Source: Maribrevibacterium harenarium
GTDB taxonomy: Bacteria > Pseudomonadota > Gammaproteobacteria > Pseudomonadales > Marinomonadaceae
NCBI RefSeq assembly: GCF_006385675.1
Contig: NZ_VFRR01000004.1
Location: 1-64,000, forward strand
DNA length: 64,000 nt
Reading direction: 5' to 3'
Shown here: in pieces, positions 26,877 to 36,724 of the stretch
Layout of the letters: each line of letters starts with the position of its first letter
Numbering within the stretch: the first letter of the stretch is position 1
Position numbers and translations under genes: made by a program
Notes under the pieces: model-generated
The model's input: only the letters and a program-made list of their open reading frames with translations
What the model was told of the DNA's origin: nothing
The model's database searches: none

Positions 26877-27871
26877 ATTTTCCCCAACAATATATCTGGC
26901 GTAAGCTTTTTCAAACAATCCGTATGCCCCAACGGGCACTCCCGTTTAAAACAAGGGGAACAGTCGAGCTTGAGGTTGTGTATAACAGCATTATCGGTCA
27001 AAGGGGGGGTGTAAAGCTCGCTAGTTGAACCGTAGATGCCATGTACCCGCGTTCCAACAGCAGCGGCAACGTGCATTAAACCTGAGTCGTTGCTCACGGC
27101 AAGTTTGGCTGCTGCAAGCAAGTCGATGGCATCGACTAGTTGAGTTTTGCCACAAAGATTATAAGCAAACTGCCCCAACTCTTTGACAATTATGTCCCCA
27201 TCTTTCGAGTCTTTTGGGCCTCCCAGTGCCCATATCTGGTAGCCTTGTTCAATCAAGCTTTTTGCCAGTGTATGAAAGTGTTCAAGGGGCCATTGTTTAG
27301 CTGGACCATATTCCGCGCCTGCCATCAGCGCTGCAGCAGGACGCTGTTTATCAAGGTTGAGGTCTTGAAAGAGTCTTGCTTGGTTCTCTTTATCCACCTG
27401 AAGCTCCGGTTGCGGGACTTGTTGCGGTGGATAGGCTTGCTCTTCAGGTAGGCCTAGGGAGACGAAGCGTTTCACTGTTTGGTCGAGGACTTTTTTGTCT
27501 AACTTGCGACGCTGACTGAGAATCAGGTAACGCTGCTCACCATGAAAGCCGATTCGCTGAGGAATATTGGCAAAAAATGGAACGAGAGCAGATTTCCAAG
27601 ACCGGGGCAGGACAATGGCTTTATCATAGGATTCTGATCGCAATGCATGGCCAAGTTTACGTCGCGTCGCAATTCCCCATTCCCCGTGGCTGGTTGGTAA
27701 GGTAATGGCATTACGGACTTCTGCCATGCGTGCCAAAATTGGGCTTGACCAAGCTGGGCCGATCACGTCGATGACAGCTTGATCATCACGTTGGCGAATC
27801 GTCTTAAACAGGCTCTGCGCCATCACCATATCGCCCACCCAAGATGGTCCAACGATTAGGTATTTAGCCAC
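26873..27871 (-). CDS. waaF: ADP-heptose--LPS heptosyltransferase II
   Basis: A 332-residue GT9 enzyme adding the second heptose to the inner LPS core. It opens with the classic [34 protein letters not shown] and [23 protein letters not shown] are strongly conserved WaaF motifs. The C-terminal cysteine cluster ([17 protein letters not shown]) is also typical. Its start overlaps the hldD stop by eight bases and its stop overlaps the next GT9 start, indicating translational coupling. Confidence 0.95.
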   Translation of the reverse strand: MAKYLIVGPSWVGDMVMAQSLFKTIRQRDDQAVIDVIGPAWSSPILARMAEVRNAITLPTSHGEWGIATRRKLGHALRSESYDKAIVLPRSWKSALVPFFANIPQRIGFHGEQRYLILSQRRKLDKKVLDQTVKRFVSLGLPEEQAYPPQQVPQPELQVDKENQARLFQDLNLDKQRPAAALMAGAEYGPAKQWPLEHFHTLAKSLIEQGYQIWALGGPKDSKDGDIIVKELGQFAYNLCGKTQLVDAIDLLAAAKLAVSNDSGLMHVAAAVGTRVHGIYGSTSELYTPPLTDNAVIHNLKLDCSPCFKRECPLGHTDCLKKLTPDILLGKM

Positions 27872-28811
27872 GCTGGTCTAGCCACATCATGTAGTCTTTT
27901 ACGCCTTGCGCCAAGCCCCGGAAAGAGCCTTGATAGCCCGCATCTCGCAGTTTTGATATATCTGCTTGGGTGAAGCTTTGATAAGCGCCTTTAAGGTGTT
28001 CAGGGAAAGGAATGTACTCAATTTCCCCTTTACCATAGTGATCGATTACGGTTTCTGCAATGGTGCGGAATGGCTCGGCGTTACCCGTGCCAAGGTTATA
28101 GATGCCAGATTTATCTGGGTTGTCTAAAAACCACAGTTTGGTATTGACTAAATCTTCAACGTAGATAAAGTCGCGACTTTGGCCACCGGCTTCGTAGCCG
28201 TCATAGGCACCGAATAATTTTGGATTCTCTCCAGCCAGTACCTGATTACGTAAATGGAAAGCAACGCTGGCCATACTGCCTTTGTGGTTTTCACGTGGAC
28301 CATATACATTGAAGTAACGGAAGCCTGCAATTTGCGAGTCCGCTTTTGGTAGAATTTGACGCACGTACTGATCAAACTGAAACTTCGAAAAAGCATACAT
28401 GTTGAGTGGCTTTTCGTGATCACGTTGTTCTTTGAAAATTGGGCCCGCACCGTAGACGGAAGCAGAGGAAGCGTAGGAAAAGGGTATCCTGTGATCCATA
28501 CACCATTTCAACATTGCTTTGGAGTATTGGTAGTTAACATCCATAACGTACTTACCATTCCACTCCGTAGTCGCTGAACAAGCTCCCTCGTGGAACATAG
28601 CTTTTACGTCGGTGTTAAGAGCGTCTGCTTTTATTACCTCAAGGAAATCGTACATGTCCATGTAGTCGGCGATGTTTAAATCAGAAAGGTTTAAGCATTT
28701 TTTGCCGTCAGTTAAGTCGTCTACCACGAGAATGTCGGTAATGCCCCGATCATTTAGTGCCTTAACAATATTGCTGCCGATAAAACCAGCACCACCTGTG
28801 ACAATATACAT
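27864..28811 (-). CDS. hldD: ADP-L-glycero-D-manno-heptose 6-epimerase
   Basis: A 315-residue SDR enzyme that interconverts ADP-D-glycero- and ADP-L-glycero-manno-heptose, the heptose donor for the LPS core. The NAD loop [10 protein letters not shown] is at residues 5-14, SSASVYG at about 115, and the catalytic pair is in [10 protein letters not shown] (Tyr and Lys four apart). YFNVYGPRE and [13 protein letters not shown] are family-specific. The ATG at 28811 has AGGA upstream; the frame extends nine codons further without a better start. Same operon as waaF. Confidence 0.95.
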   Translation of the reverse strand: MYIVTGGAGFIGSNIVKALNDRGITDILVVDDLTDGKKCLNLSDLNIADYMDMYDFLEVIKADALNTDVKAMFHEGACSATTEWNGKYVMDVNYQYSKAMLKWCMDHRIPFSYASSASVYGAGPIFKEQRDHEKPLNMYAFSKFQFDQYVRQILPKADSQIAGFRYFNVYGPRENHKGSMASVAFHLRNQVLAGENPKLFGAYDGYEAGGQSRDFIYVEDLVNTKLWFLDNPDKSGIYNLGTGNAEPFRTIAETVIDHYGKGEIEYIPFPEHLKGAYQSFTQADISKLRDAGYQGSFRGLAQGVKDYMMWLDQRG

Positions 28812-28834
28812 AGATAGGTTCCTACTTAGTAAAC

Positions 28835-29986
28835 TCAATTTGCCCGCCAGTTTAGCACTTCATGTAATCCAAGAAAAAGGTGATAACTGGTTGTTGCGGC
28901 CAATGGGTACTCTTTTGGCTGATTATTTTGATCTAGATATTCGTGCCAGCGACCATTGTCGATTAAATAGTGTTCTAGCAAGAATGAGAGTGCTGCTGTG
29001 AGTCGTTCTTCACGTTCCACTTCTGGCATGTCAATCACGCAGCAAGCCTTCAAGTACTCAGTAATTGGCCAGACTCGCTTTTCCCGATCAAGCGGAGTGC
29101 CGGTGCCGCTGTCAAAAGCATTGTAAACCCCACCTAAAGGGTCTAGTCCGTATTTAATGCCGGTTTGCCAAAGTTGTTGAGCCAGTTTTTGGTCTGCTTG
29201 GTTGTTACTAATTTTAAATGTCTGATGTAGCAACCATGCCCATTCGAAGTGGTGTCCAGGTTCTATCCAGTTCCCCTGCGTCGAATCCGGTTGCCATTTG
29301 GGGTTGAAAAACTCCCTCAATGTGCCATCTTTGGCGTCAAAAAAGTGTGTTTGTGCTAAGGAGACGATATCTAAGGCTGCTTGTTTATAGCCATCAACAC
29401 CGGTTGCCTTAAAGGCTGCCACGTAGCCTTCGAGCAAATGCATATGAGGGTTCTGGCGGCGTACGAGATCATCGTCATAGGGGAAGACTTCATGATATCC
29501 CCCGTTCGGGTGAACCATTTCGGTTTGCAGAAACTGATGGGTGGATTCGATCAGGGTTAATGCTTGATCGTTACCTGTCAAACGGAAATAGTAGCTAAAA
29601 GAGAGCAGTATGAAGGCCAGTGCATAAGCATCCGTATGAGTTTGATGCGGTCGCAGTGCGTCGTCTAATGAGAATAGCCAGCGTCCATCGCGATAGTAGT
29701 GCGACACGATAAAGTCAAATAATCTGTTGGCGTCAGGAGTGGAGTAGGTTAGTTCATGATCTAGTGCCGCATGGCACCAGGTATATAGTTGACGGCATTG
29801 GGACAGCAAACGAATGCGACCAACAGGGTTGGGTGACCAGTCTTGATTCAAACTTTCGCGGCAACCGCCAAGCCCCAACTGTCCGTATTTCATCCAGTTT
29901 GGGAGAGTGGTATCGATAATGTGTTTCTTACATTGATCAAGAACAGTATCTAGACGGGGCATTGGAGGCACTCGTATGGTTAGCAA
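28835..29986 (-). CDS. AGE family epimerase/isomerase (N-acylglucosamine 2-epimerase fold)
   Basis: A 383-residue alpha6/alpha6-barrel protein. [40 protein letters not shown] and [15 protein letters not shown] are typical of the AGE family, which includes N-acylglucosamine 2-epimerase, mannose isomerase and cellobiose epimerase; the catalytic His residues are those of EPGHHFEW and the earlier PHMHLLEG. The substrate is unknown, but its place next to hldD suggests an envelope sugar. Likely start is TTG 29986 behind AAAGGG; ATG 29962 is an alternative. It is divergent from hldE. Confidence 0.82.
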   Translation of the reverse strand: MLTIRVPPMPRLDTVLDQCKKHIIDTTLPNWMKYGQLGLGGCRESLNQDWSPNPVGRIRLLSQCRQLYTWCHAALDHELTYSTPDANRLFDFIVSHYYRDGRWLFSLDDALRPHQTHTDAYALAFILLSFSYYFRLTGNDQALTLIESTHQFLQTEMVHPNGGYHEVFPYDDDLVRRQNPHMHLLEGYVAAFKATGVDGYKQAALDIVSLAQTHFFDAKDGTLREFFNPKWQPDSTQGNWIEPGHHFEWAWLLHQTFKISNNQADQKLAQQLWQTGIKYGLDPLGGVYNAFDSGTGTPLDREKRVWPITEYLKACCVIDMPEVEREERLTAALSFLLEHYLIDNGRWHEYLDQNNQPKEYPLAATTSYHLFLGLHEVLNWRAN

Positions 29987-30050
29987 ATTTTCCCTTTAGT
30001 TAAGCGCCTATGATAAAATGCTTGCCAACAAAAATCGACGAATTAAGAGT

Positions 30051-31481
30051 ATGACCTCCTCACACCTAAATTTTTCCGGAAAACACATTCTTGTTGTTGG
30101 TGACGTAATGCTTGATCGTTACTGGCATGGCGGTACGTCCCGCATTTCTCCAGAGGCTCCCGTTCAAGTCGTCAAAGTATCCGAGATTGAAGACCGGCCT
30201 GGCGGTGCAGCCAACGTCGCGTTAGGTTTGGCGAAGCTAGGAGTACCTGTCACTCTAGTGGGGGTAGTGGGTGCGGATGACAATGCGCAATCCTTGGAGG
30301 CTGCGTTAGTTAAGGAAGGGGTGAACTGTGAGTTTGTAGTGGCTCCTAGTTTACCGACTATTACTAAATTGCGTGTCATTAGCCGTCATCAGCAGCTGAT
30401 TCGGTTAGATTTTGAAGAAAATACACATACCCAAGTGGAAACGGCAGCCGTTGCCGAAAAAGTGGCGCAGTTACTACCAGCAATGAGCGCGGTGATATTC
30501 TCGGATTATGCCAAAGGCTGTCTTACAGGCGTGGCTGAATTAATTGCGCTAGCCAACAACGCCGGTGTCCCGAGTTTTGTTGATCCGAAAGGGAATGATT
30601 TTTCGATTTATCGTGGTGCAACCTTAGTTAAGCCAAATTTGCTGGAATTTGAGACCATCGTTGGTAAATGCGCCAACCTCGCAGAAATTCAAGCGCGTGC
30701 AGAAGCCTTACGTGCTCAATTTGGCTGGCAAGCGCTGCTGGTTACGCGAGGAGAGGATGGGCTGGTGCTATTTGAAGAGGGTAAAGCCCCCTTCCGTTTG
30801 GCCACGGCTGCCAAAGAAGTGTTCGACGTGACGGGAGCCGGAGATACTGTGGTTGCTGTGCTAGCGGCAGTATACTGTACATCCAAACGTTTCACCGATG
30901 CGGTGGATTACGCCAACCAAGCGGCGGGCTATGTTGTCGGTAAGTTAGGGACCGCTTCTATTACTGCGCAAACTCTAGATGCGATTATGTTTGCGCGCAC
31001 TCACTCGAGTAATTTTGGTGTGCTTTCCCCAGAGCAAGTGAAAGAGCAAATTCGTTTGGCTCAAGCTAATGGGGAGAAGGTGGTATTTACCAATGGCTGT
31101 TTTGATATTCTCCATCCAGGCCATGTAGCCTACATGAAGCAGGCGAAAGCACTAGGCGACAAATTGATTGTTGCGGTGAATACCGACGCTTCGGTGCAGC
31201 GCTTGAAAGGGCCAACACGTCCCATTAATGATCTGAAACATCGAATGGCAGTGTTGGAAGGGCTGGGCGCTATCGATTGGGTAACTTGGTTTGACGAAGA
31301 CACACCGTTAGAACTGATTCAGCAGCTGACACCGGATGTGTTGGTAAAAGGCGGGGATTACTCGATTGATACCATCGTTGGGGCGGATCATGTCATTGAA
31401 AATGGCGGTGAAGTAAAAGTTCTGACCTTTGTTGATGGTTATTCCACCACCAAAATCGTGGAAAAAATCAGTGGCGAATAA
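30051..31481 (+). CDS. hldE: Bifunctional heptose-7-phosphate kinase/heptose-1-phosphate adenylyltransferase
   Basis: A 476-residue fusion. The ribokinase-like half (about residues 1-320) has GDVMLDRYWHG, GGAANVA and DVTGAGDTV; the nucleotidyltransferase half (about 340-476) has FTNGCFDILHPGHV and KGGDYS. The two activities phosphorylate D-glycero-D-manno-heptose-7-phosphate at C1 and then adenylylate it, feeding HldD. Length equals E. coli HldE. A TATGATAAAAT-like -10 element lies just before the earlier in-frame ATG (30018), so translation from 30051 is more likely. It is the first gene of the plus-strand envelope operon. Confidence 0.96.
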   Translation: MTSSHLNFSGKHILVVGDVMLDRYWHGGTSRISPEAPVQVVKVSEIEDRPGGAANVALGLAKLGVPVTLVGVVGADDNAQSLEAALVKEGVNCEFVVAPSLPTITKLRVISRHQQLIRLDFEENTHTQVETAAVAEKVAQLLPAMSAVIFSDYAKGCLTGVAELIALANNAGVPSFVDPKGNDFSIYRGATLVKPNLLEFETIVGKCANLAEIQARAEALRAQFGWQALLVTRGEDGLVLFEEGKAPFRLATAAKEVFDVTGAGDTVVAVLAAVYCTSKRFTDAVDYANQAAGYVVGKLGTASITAQTLDAIMFARTHSSNFGVLSPEQVKEQIRLAQANGEKVVFTNGCFDILHPGHVAYMKQAKALGDKLIVAVNTDASVQRLKGPTRPINDLKHRMAVLEGLGAIDWVTWFDEDTPLELIQQLTPDVLVKGGDYSIDTIVGADHVIENGGEVKVLTFVDGYSTTKIVEKISGE

Positions 31482-33231
31482 AACTGCTTCAACTCGGTCT
31501 GCAGTGGCCGACTACAAACGTCTCTTGAGTTATCTTAAAGCCGTTAAGCTGTACTTTGCTTTAGGTATATTTGGCTTCATTATCTTCGCCGCTATGGAGC
31601 CGGCAATGGCGGCGTTGCTAAAGCACATTGTCGATGTGGTGGCTAGCGGCCAAGCCGCGGAAGATCGTCATATGATTCCATTGATGATTATGGGGATATT
31701 CCTATTTCGCGGTGTAGGTACCTTCTTTGGCTCGTATTTTATGGCGAAGGTGTCTACATCCGTCGTGCAGCGGCTACGTAATGATATGTTTGCCAAGTTA
31801 CTGGTGCTGCCGGCGGAGTTTTACTACCACAATGCGTCTGGCCGGCTGATGTCTAAGCTCACCTATGATACTGAGCAAGTCATTGGTGCTATTACCAATG
31901 CCTTGCGGGTGATAGTTCGAGAGGGGTTGACTGTCGTCGGTTTGGTGGGGTTCTTGCTTTACACCAATTGGCGTCTGTCGCTACTATTTTTTGTGATTCT
32001 GCCGTTTGTTGGCCTAGTGGTGGCTTATACCACCAAACGTTTTCGTAAACTCAGTTCACGGATACAAAACGCCATGGGTGGGGTGACAGATGTTGCCTCG
32101 GAAGCAATTCGCGGTCATGAAGTGGTTAAAATTTATGGTGGTCAAGCTTATGAGCAGGATCGCTTTGAAAAAATGACTGCCTACAATGCGGTTTCTACCA
32201 TGAAAATGGAAGTGACGCGGGTAATTTCTATTCCACTCATTCAAATGTTTATTGCAGCGGCCTTGTCATTGTTGGTTTGGTTGGCCTTGGATCCAGCCAT
32301 CTCTGCAGCAATGGGGGCGGGCGATTTCGTGGCCTTTATCGGGGCGGCAGGTATGTTAAGCAAACCCGTACGCATGTTGACCGAAGTGAACAGCGTACTG
32401 CAAAAGGGAGTGGCGGCAGCGCATAGTATTTTTACCCTGCTTGATACACCAAATGAAGTTGAGAAAACTGAAAAAATAAATGTGACTGTTTCTGGTGGAA
32501 TTGAGTTCGAGAGGGTGAGTTTTACTTATCCTGGGGCAGATAAGCCAGCCTTGCAGGACGTGTCTTTGGCAATAAAGCCGGGACAGATGCTCGCCTTAGT
32601 AGGGGAATCTGGCGGCGGGAAATCCAGTTTGGTTAGTTTATTGCCGCGCTTTTACGATATTCAAGCGGGCCGTATCCTTATTGATGGTAAGCCGCATACT
32701 GACTTTTCCCTATCGGAGTTACGTCAGCATATCGCCATCGTCAATCAGAATATCGTATTGTTTAATGGCTCGGTGCGCGACAACATCGCCTATGGTGAGT
32801 TAGCTGCTGCTTCCGACGAGCAAGTGATCGCTGCAGCAAAGATGGCCAATGCTTGGGGATTTATCGAAGCGTTACCGGATGGGCTAAATACACAGGTTGG
32901 CGAAAACGGCGTGTTATTGTCAGGAGGGCAGCGTCAGCGTTTATCCATCGCTAGGGCAATTTTGAAAGATAGTCCTATTTTGATTTTAGATGAAGCCACT
33001 TCAGCCCTCGATACGGAATCGGAAAAGCAAATACAAGAAGCTATCGATACCTTGTTGTCTAATAAAACCACAATCGCTATCGCTCATCGCTTATCGACCA
33101 TAGAAAATGCTGACGTGATTGCTGTAGTGCATCAGGGGCGTATCGTAGAAGTGGGAAGTCATGGTGAATTACTAGCGAAAAACGGTTTCTACGCCAACCT
33201 ATATCAGCAGCAGCATAGTCTTAGTGAGTAA
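31471..33231 (+). CDS. msbA: Lipid A export ATP-binding/permease MsbA
   Basis: A 586-residue ABC exporter that flips lipid A-core across the inner membrane. Six N-terminal helices are followed by an ATPase with Walker A GESGGGKSS at 378-386, the Q-loop NQNIVLFN, signature LSGGQRQRLSIARA, Walker B ILILDEATSALD and H-loop AHRLST. FYHNASGRLMSKLTYDTEQV is a strong MsbA-specific segment. I take GTG 31471 as start; it overlaps the hldE stop by 11 bases. It lies between hldE and waaA, as expected for this function. Confidence 0.94.
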   Translation: MANKTASTRSAVADYKRLLSYLKAVKLYFALGIFGFIIFAAMEPAMAALLKHIVDVVASGQAAEDRHMIPLMIMGIFLFRGVGTFFGSYFMAKVSTSVVQRLRNDMFAKLLVLPAEFYYHNASGRLMSKLTYDTEQVIGAITNALRVIVREGLTVVGLVGFLLYTNWRLSLLFFVILPFVGLVVAYTTKRFRKLSSRIQNAMGGVTDVASEAIRGHEVVKIYGGQAYEQDRFEKMTAYNAVSTMKMEVTRVISIPLIQMFIAAALSLLVWLALDPAISAAMGAGDFVAFIGAAGMLSKPVRMLTEVNSVLQKGVAAAHSIFTLLDTPNEVEKTEKINVTVSGGIEFERVSFTYPGADKPALQDVSLAIKPGQMLALVGESGGGKSSLVSLLPRFYDIQAGRILIDGKPHTDFSLSELRQHIAIVNQNIVLFNGSVRDNIAYGELAAASDEQVIAAAKMANAWGFIEALPDGLNTQVGENGVLLSGGQRQRLSIARAILKDSPILILDEATSALDTESEKQIQEAIDTLLSNKTTIAIAHRLSTIENADVIAVVHQGRIVEVGSHGELLAKNGFYANLYQQQHSLSE

Positions 33232-34456
33232 TATGCTTGGTTTGAGTTTACTGAGTACTTTATTGCTGCCTGTCTATGGTTTTATCTGCCTGCGCTTTAA
33301 GTGGCGTTTTCCTAGTGTGTATCGCTTGCGTGATGTACTTGGTTTACGTGGGCCTAAAGGGACTTATCAACGCTGGCTCCATTGCGCGTCCGTCGGTGAA
33401 GTTTTGGCAGCTAAACCGCTGCTAGACGCTTGGCTAGGCGAGGGTTATAAGGTGTTTGTAACGACTTATACCCCCACAGGAGCACAGCAGTTACAAAGAT
33501 TATTCCATGGTCGTGTGGAGCACTGTTATCTTCCGATCGATCACCCTTTATTTATTTCGCTTTGGAGTCGTAAGCTTCATTTCGATATTTTGGTGCTCTT
33601 TGAAATGGAGTTTTGGCCAGTTTTACTCGCTTATTTTTCAAACTCCCCCAAAGTGGTTATTAATGCGCGTATGAGCGAGCGCTCATTTCGGCGCTACCAA
33701 AAATGGCCTCGTCTCAGTCGTAGCGTGTTCGCCTCGTTTACGCGGGTGTTGGCATGTACTCGTGTCGACGCGAAACGAATTGCTGCGTTGGGTTCCCCTA
33801 GTGTGGAAGTAGCTGGCAATATTAAGTTCGATGTTAATGTGGCAGATGCGATAGAAAAACCAAAGTTTTCCTTATCTGGCTTGAAAGCTTGGGCTGCTGT
33901 CAGTACTCATGAAGGTGAAGAGGAACGGATTCTCCAAGTACATCAACAGCTACGTCGAAGCTTGCCTGAGCTTGTGCTTATTTTGGTGCCGAGACATCCA
34001 GAACGGTTTCGTAAAGTGGAAGCACTGGCACGTCAGGATTTTGACTATGTTATGACGCGTTCCCAAAATACTGCAGACCAATGGTCGCAGGCGCAAGTAG
34101 TCATTGGTGATAGCATGGGGGAGCTGCTGCATTATTGTAGCATGGCTCAAGTGGTATTTATGGGGGGCAGTCTTATTGAGCGCGGCGGGCATAACCCCTT
34201 GGAACCTGCCGCATTAGGGAAAGCGGTAGTCAGTGGTACACATACGTTCAATTTTGAGCTGGTGTATCGCGAACTTAGTGCCCTCGACGGTGTTGCCGTG
34301 GTGGAATCTACTAAAGAGCTCGAAGAAAAGTTGTTGGTGTTGCTGACAAATACGGCAAAGGCTAATAAGCAAGGACAGATTGCTCAAGAATATGTGCGCA
34401 CCCATCAGGGGGCCTTAGGGCGTGTATTGCAGTCGATTGAATCCATGGTGAAATAG
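33224..34456 (+). CDS. waaA: 3-deoxy-D-manno-octulosonic acid (Kdo) transferase
   Basis: A 410-residue GT30 enzyme transferring Kdo from CMP-Kdo to lipid IVA. The N-terminal membrane helix (about residues 5-22) is followed by the catalytic segment HCASVGEV with its conserved Glu, FEMEFWPVLL, INARMSERS and a C-terminal GGSLIERGGHNPLEPAALG, all diagnostic. The GTG at 33224 overlaps the msbA stop; ATG 33233 is an alternative. Third gene in the hldE-msbA-waaA-GT9 operon. Confidence 0.95.
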   Translation: MSNMLGLSLLSTLLLPVYGFICLRFKWRFPSVYRLRDVLGLRGPKGTYQRWLHCASVGEVLAAKPLLDAWLGEGYKVFVTTYTPTGAQQLQRLFHGRVEHCYLPIDHPLFISLWSRKLHFDILVLFEMEFWPVLLAYFSNSPKVVINARMSERSFRRYQKWPRLSRSVFASFTRVLACTRVDAKRIAALGSPSVEVAGNIKFDVNVADAIEKPKFSLSGLKAWAAVSTHEGEEERILQVHQQLRRSLPELVLILVPRHPERFRKVEALARQDFDYVMTRSQNTADQWSQAQVVIGDSMGELLHYCSMAQVVFMGGSLIERGGHNPLEPAALGKAVVSGTHTFNFELVYRELSALDGVAVVESTKELEEKLLVLLTNTAKANKQGQIAQEYVRTHQGALGRVLQSIESMVK

Positions 34457-34460
34457 TAAT

Positions 34461-35555
34461 ATGTCTATTCTGACGAAAATTCGCAGAAATACCTTTCTAA
34501 AAAAACGTGCCCAAAAAATCGAGCGTTGGTTAAAAAGCAAATTGCTTGGTGTTTTAGTTAAGTCTAATCACGGTGCTGCTGTTGTATCCGTTCAAGATAT
34601 GAAAGATGTAGAGCAGATACTGATTATTCGTCCCAACTACCGTATTGGAAATGCCCTGATCTGTACGCCTGTAATTGAGTTTTTCCATAGCCAGTACCCT
34701 GGGGCGGCAATTGATTTTGTAGGGACAGATACCACCAAGGCGATTTATGCCAATTTTCCAATTCGCACTCTTTATTGTATGTCTCGAGCGTTTATCTATC
34801 GTCCTTGGGCGTTGTTGGCAATGATTCGCCAAGCGCGTAAAGCCCGGTACGATTTGATTGTAGATGCTACGGCGGGTTCGGTAACTTCTTTGCTATTTAC
34901 GCGCTTGGCAAAGGGGCGTTATACCATTGGTGATTGTGTGCGTGGCCAGCAGGTTTACGATGTGACAGCACCAATGAAAACCCAGCATGTTTACGATATG
35001 GCAGTGCCCTTTGCTGCTTTATACGCTAAGGAAGCGCGTCGACGCCCTAGCTTGATACTCTCCGATGAAGAGAGACAGCATGCGCAGCAAGCCATTTCAG
35101 ATAGCTTTCCTAGTCGGGAAGTAGAACAAATTGTAGGTCTGTTCGTTGGCGGGCACTTGGATAAACGTAGTCCGATTGAATATTGGGAATCCGTCACTGT
35201 GGCGTTGGCCAACAAAGGTATTCCATTTGCGATATTTGTTGGGCCGGAAGAATCTCAGTATGCCGACCGATTAGAAGCATTTGTTGGCGTAAATGGTGTC
35301 GTAATCCGACCGCGTCCGTTGCGGGAATTTGCAGGGTTGATGTCGAAAATGTCTTGTTTGATTACGCCGGACTCGGGGCCTATGCACTTGGCGGCAGCGT
35401 TTGATGTTCCGGTAATCGCGGTATTGCGTACCTCGTTATCGAACAAATTTGTGCCTCAAGGTGAACAAGATATTAGCTTGGTTCATCCACAAGTAGATGA
35501 AGTAATGGTTGCTGTCGAAACAGCGCTAGCCCATAGCGTCCAAACGGAAAAATAA
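34461..35555 (+). CDS. Glycosyltransferase family 9 (heptosyltransferase-like)
   Basis: A 364-residue GT9 protein. A basic N-terminal extension of about 50 residues, which could associate with the membrane surface, precedes ILIIRPNYRIGNALICTPVI, the usual heptosyltransferase start. VGLFVGGHLDKRSPIEYW and CLITPDSGPMHLAAAFDVP complete the donor site. The sugar transferred is unknown; WaaC or a third-heptose role is possible since no other waaC candidate is in the window. It starts four bases after waaA and ends just before the TPP riboswitch. Confidence 0.82.
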   Translation: MSILTKIRRNTFLKKRAQKIERWLKSKLLGVLVKSNHGAAVVSVQDMKDVEQILIIRPNYRIGNALICTPVIEFFHSQYPGAAIDFVGTDTTKAIYANFPIRTLYCMSRAFIYRPWALLAMIRQARKARYDLIVDATAGSVTSLLFTRLAKGRYTIGDCVRGQQVYDVTAPMKTQHVYDMAVPFAALYAKEARRRPSLILSDEERQHAQQAISDSFPSREVEQIVGLFVGGHLDKRSPIEYWESVTVALANKGIPFAIFVGPEESQYADRLEAFVGVNGVVIRPRPLREFAGLMSKMSCLITPDSGPMHLAAAFDVPVIAVLRTSLSNKFVPQGEQDISLVHPQVDEVMVAVETALAHSVQTEK

Positions 35556-35570
35556 GTTACACTAACGCCT

Positions 35571-35653
35571 GTCTCATGGGGTGCCACCGGCTGAGAGGCA
35601 ATTTGCCAACCCATCGAACCTGAACCAGATCATGCTGGCGTAGGAATTGAGAT
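35571..35653 (+). promoter_or_regulatory. TPP (thiamine pyrophosphate) riboswitch
   Basis: The thi-box is plain: GGGGTGC, then GGCTGAGAGG, AACCC and GAACCTGAACCAGATCATG followed by CTGGCGTAGGAA, closed by a P1 helix of TCTCA and TGAGA. It precedes thiBPQ by about 60 bases. No clear terminator hairpin lies between aptamer and start. Instead CGCTC (35690-35694) can pair with GAGCG (35707-35711), which includes part of the GGAG ribosome site, pointing to control of translation. Confidence 0.95.
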
Positions 35654-35715
35654 AGCAGTACATCATGGTCTGCCCATCCAGTTTTACGCCGCTCTTATTT
35701 TTTACGGAGCGACTA

Positions 35716-36708
35716 ATGTCCTTTAAATCCCTGTTTGCTGGTGCTATCGCACTGTCCACATCTAGTCTGTTGTTAGCAAATACGTTAAATGTTTACACCT
35801 ATGATTCATTTGCTTCCGAATGGGGCCCCGGTCCAAAAATTAAGGAAAATTTTGAGGCGCAATGTGACTGTGAATTAAATTTCGTTGCTCTAGATTCCTC
35901 TGTTGGTATTTTGTCCCGTGTGCAGTTAGAGGGCTCAAGCTCGGAGGCGGATGTTTTACTGGGTCTTGATCTGAATGTGATGGAAGCAGCAAAAGAGACT
36001 GGGCTATTAGCTAAGCATTCAGTTAACACCTCCGGCGTTACTACCCCAGGTGGCTGGAGTGATGAGTACTTCGTGCCATTTGATCAAGGTTACTTCGCTT
36101 TTATTTATGATTCCGAGAAGCTGAAAACCCCACCTACGTCGCTAAAAGAAATCGTCGAAAATCAGGATTTGCGCGTTATTTATCAAGACCCTCGTACGAG
36201 TACTCCTGGCCTAGGTTTGTTGTTGTGGATGAAGTCTGTATACGGTGATGAGGCTGCTCAAGCGTGGGAGCAACTTGCTTCTCATACGGTGACCGTTACC
36301 AAAGGCTGGTACGACGGTTACAGCTTGTTCTTGAAGGGTGAGTCTGACGTGGTACTGAGTTACACCACATCTCCTGCTTACCATATCGTTGCGGAAGGCG
36401 AAACCAAGTACCGTGCGGCTGAGGCAAGCGAAGGTTTTTACCCTCAAATCGAGGTGGCGGCCATGTTAAAGAACGCGCCAAACAAGGCTTTAGCAGAAGA
36501 GTTTATGGAGTTTATTTTACAGCCTGGCTTCCAAAACACGGTAGCTACCGGCAACTGGATGTATCCGGTCACGGAAAATATTGATCCTTTGCCAGAGGCA
36601 TTTACTTCCCAGCCCCAGCCTACCAAGGTGTTGACTCTGCCAGCAACTGAAGTAGCAGCAAAACGTAAGCAATGGATTAGTGAGTGGCTGGATGCGACAA
36701 CACGCTAG
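35716..36708 (+). CDS. thiB: Thiamine ABC transporter, periplasmic binding protein
   Basis: A 330-residue secreted solute-binding protein. Residues 1-19 are a signal peptide; the mature protein has NVYTYDSFASEWGPGPKIKENFE at the start, ADVLLGLDLNVMEAA, the YYFAF-like segment VPFDQGYFAFIYD, GLGLLLWM and SYTTSPAYH, all ThiB (TbpA) features. It delivers thiamine and its phosphates to ThiP/ThiQ. The ATG at 35716 has GGAG at 35706-35709, the element masked by the riboswitch hairpin. First gene of thiBPQ. Confidence 0.95.
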   Translation: MSFKSLFAGAIALSTSSLLLANTLNVYTYDSFASEWGPGPKIKENFEAQCDCELNFVALDSSVGILSRVQLEGSSSEADVLLGLDLNVMEAAKETGLLAKHSVNTSGVTTPGGWSDEYFVPFDQGYFAFIYDSEKLKTPPTSLKEIVENQDLRVIYQDPRTSTPGLGLLLWMKSVYGDEAAQAWEQLASHTVTVTKGWYDGYSLFLKGESDVVLSYTTSPAYHIVAEGETKYRAAEASEGFYPQIEVAAMLKNAPNKALAEEFMEFILQPGFQNTVATGNWMYPVTENIDPLPEAFTSQPQPTKVLTLPATEVAAKRKQWISEWLDATTR

Positions 36709-36724
36709 TTATTCCCTTAACTGA

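Noticed and set aside
32056-32244. Opposite-strand frames within long genes such as msbA, lon and the kinase
   Set aside because: They are shadows of well-supported genes and show no family features or ribosome sites.
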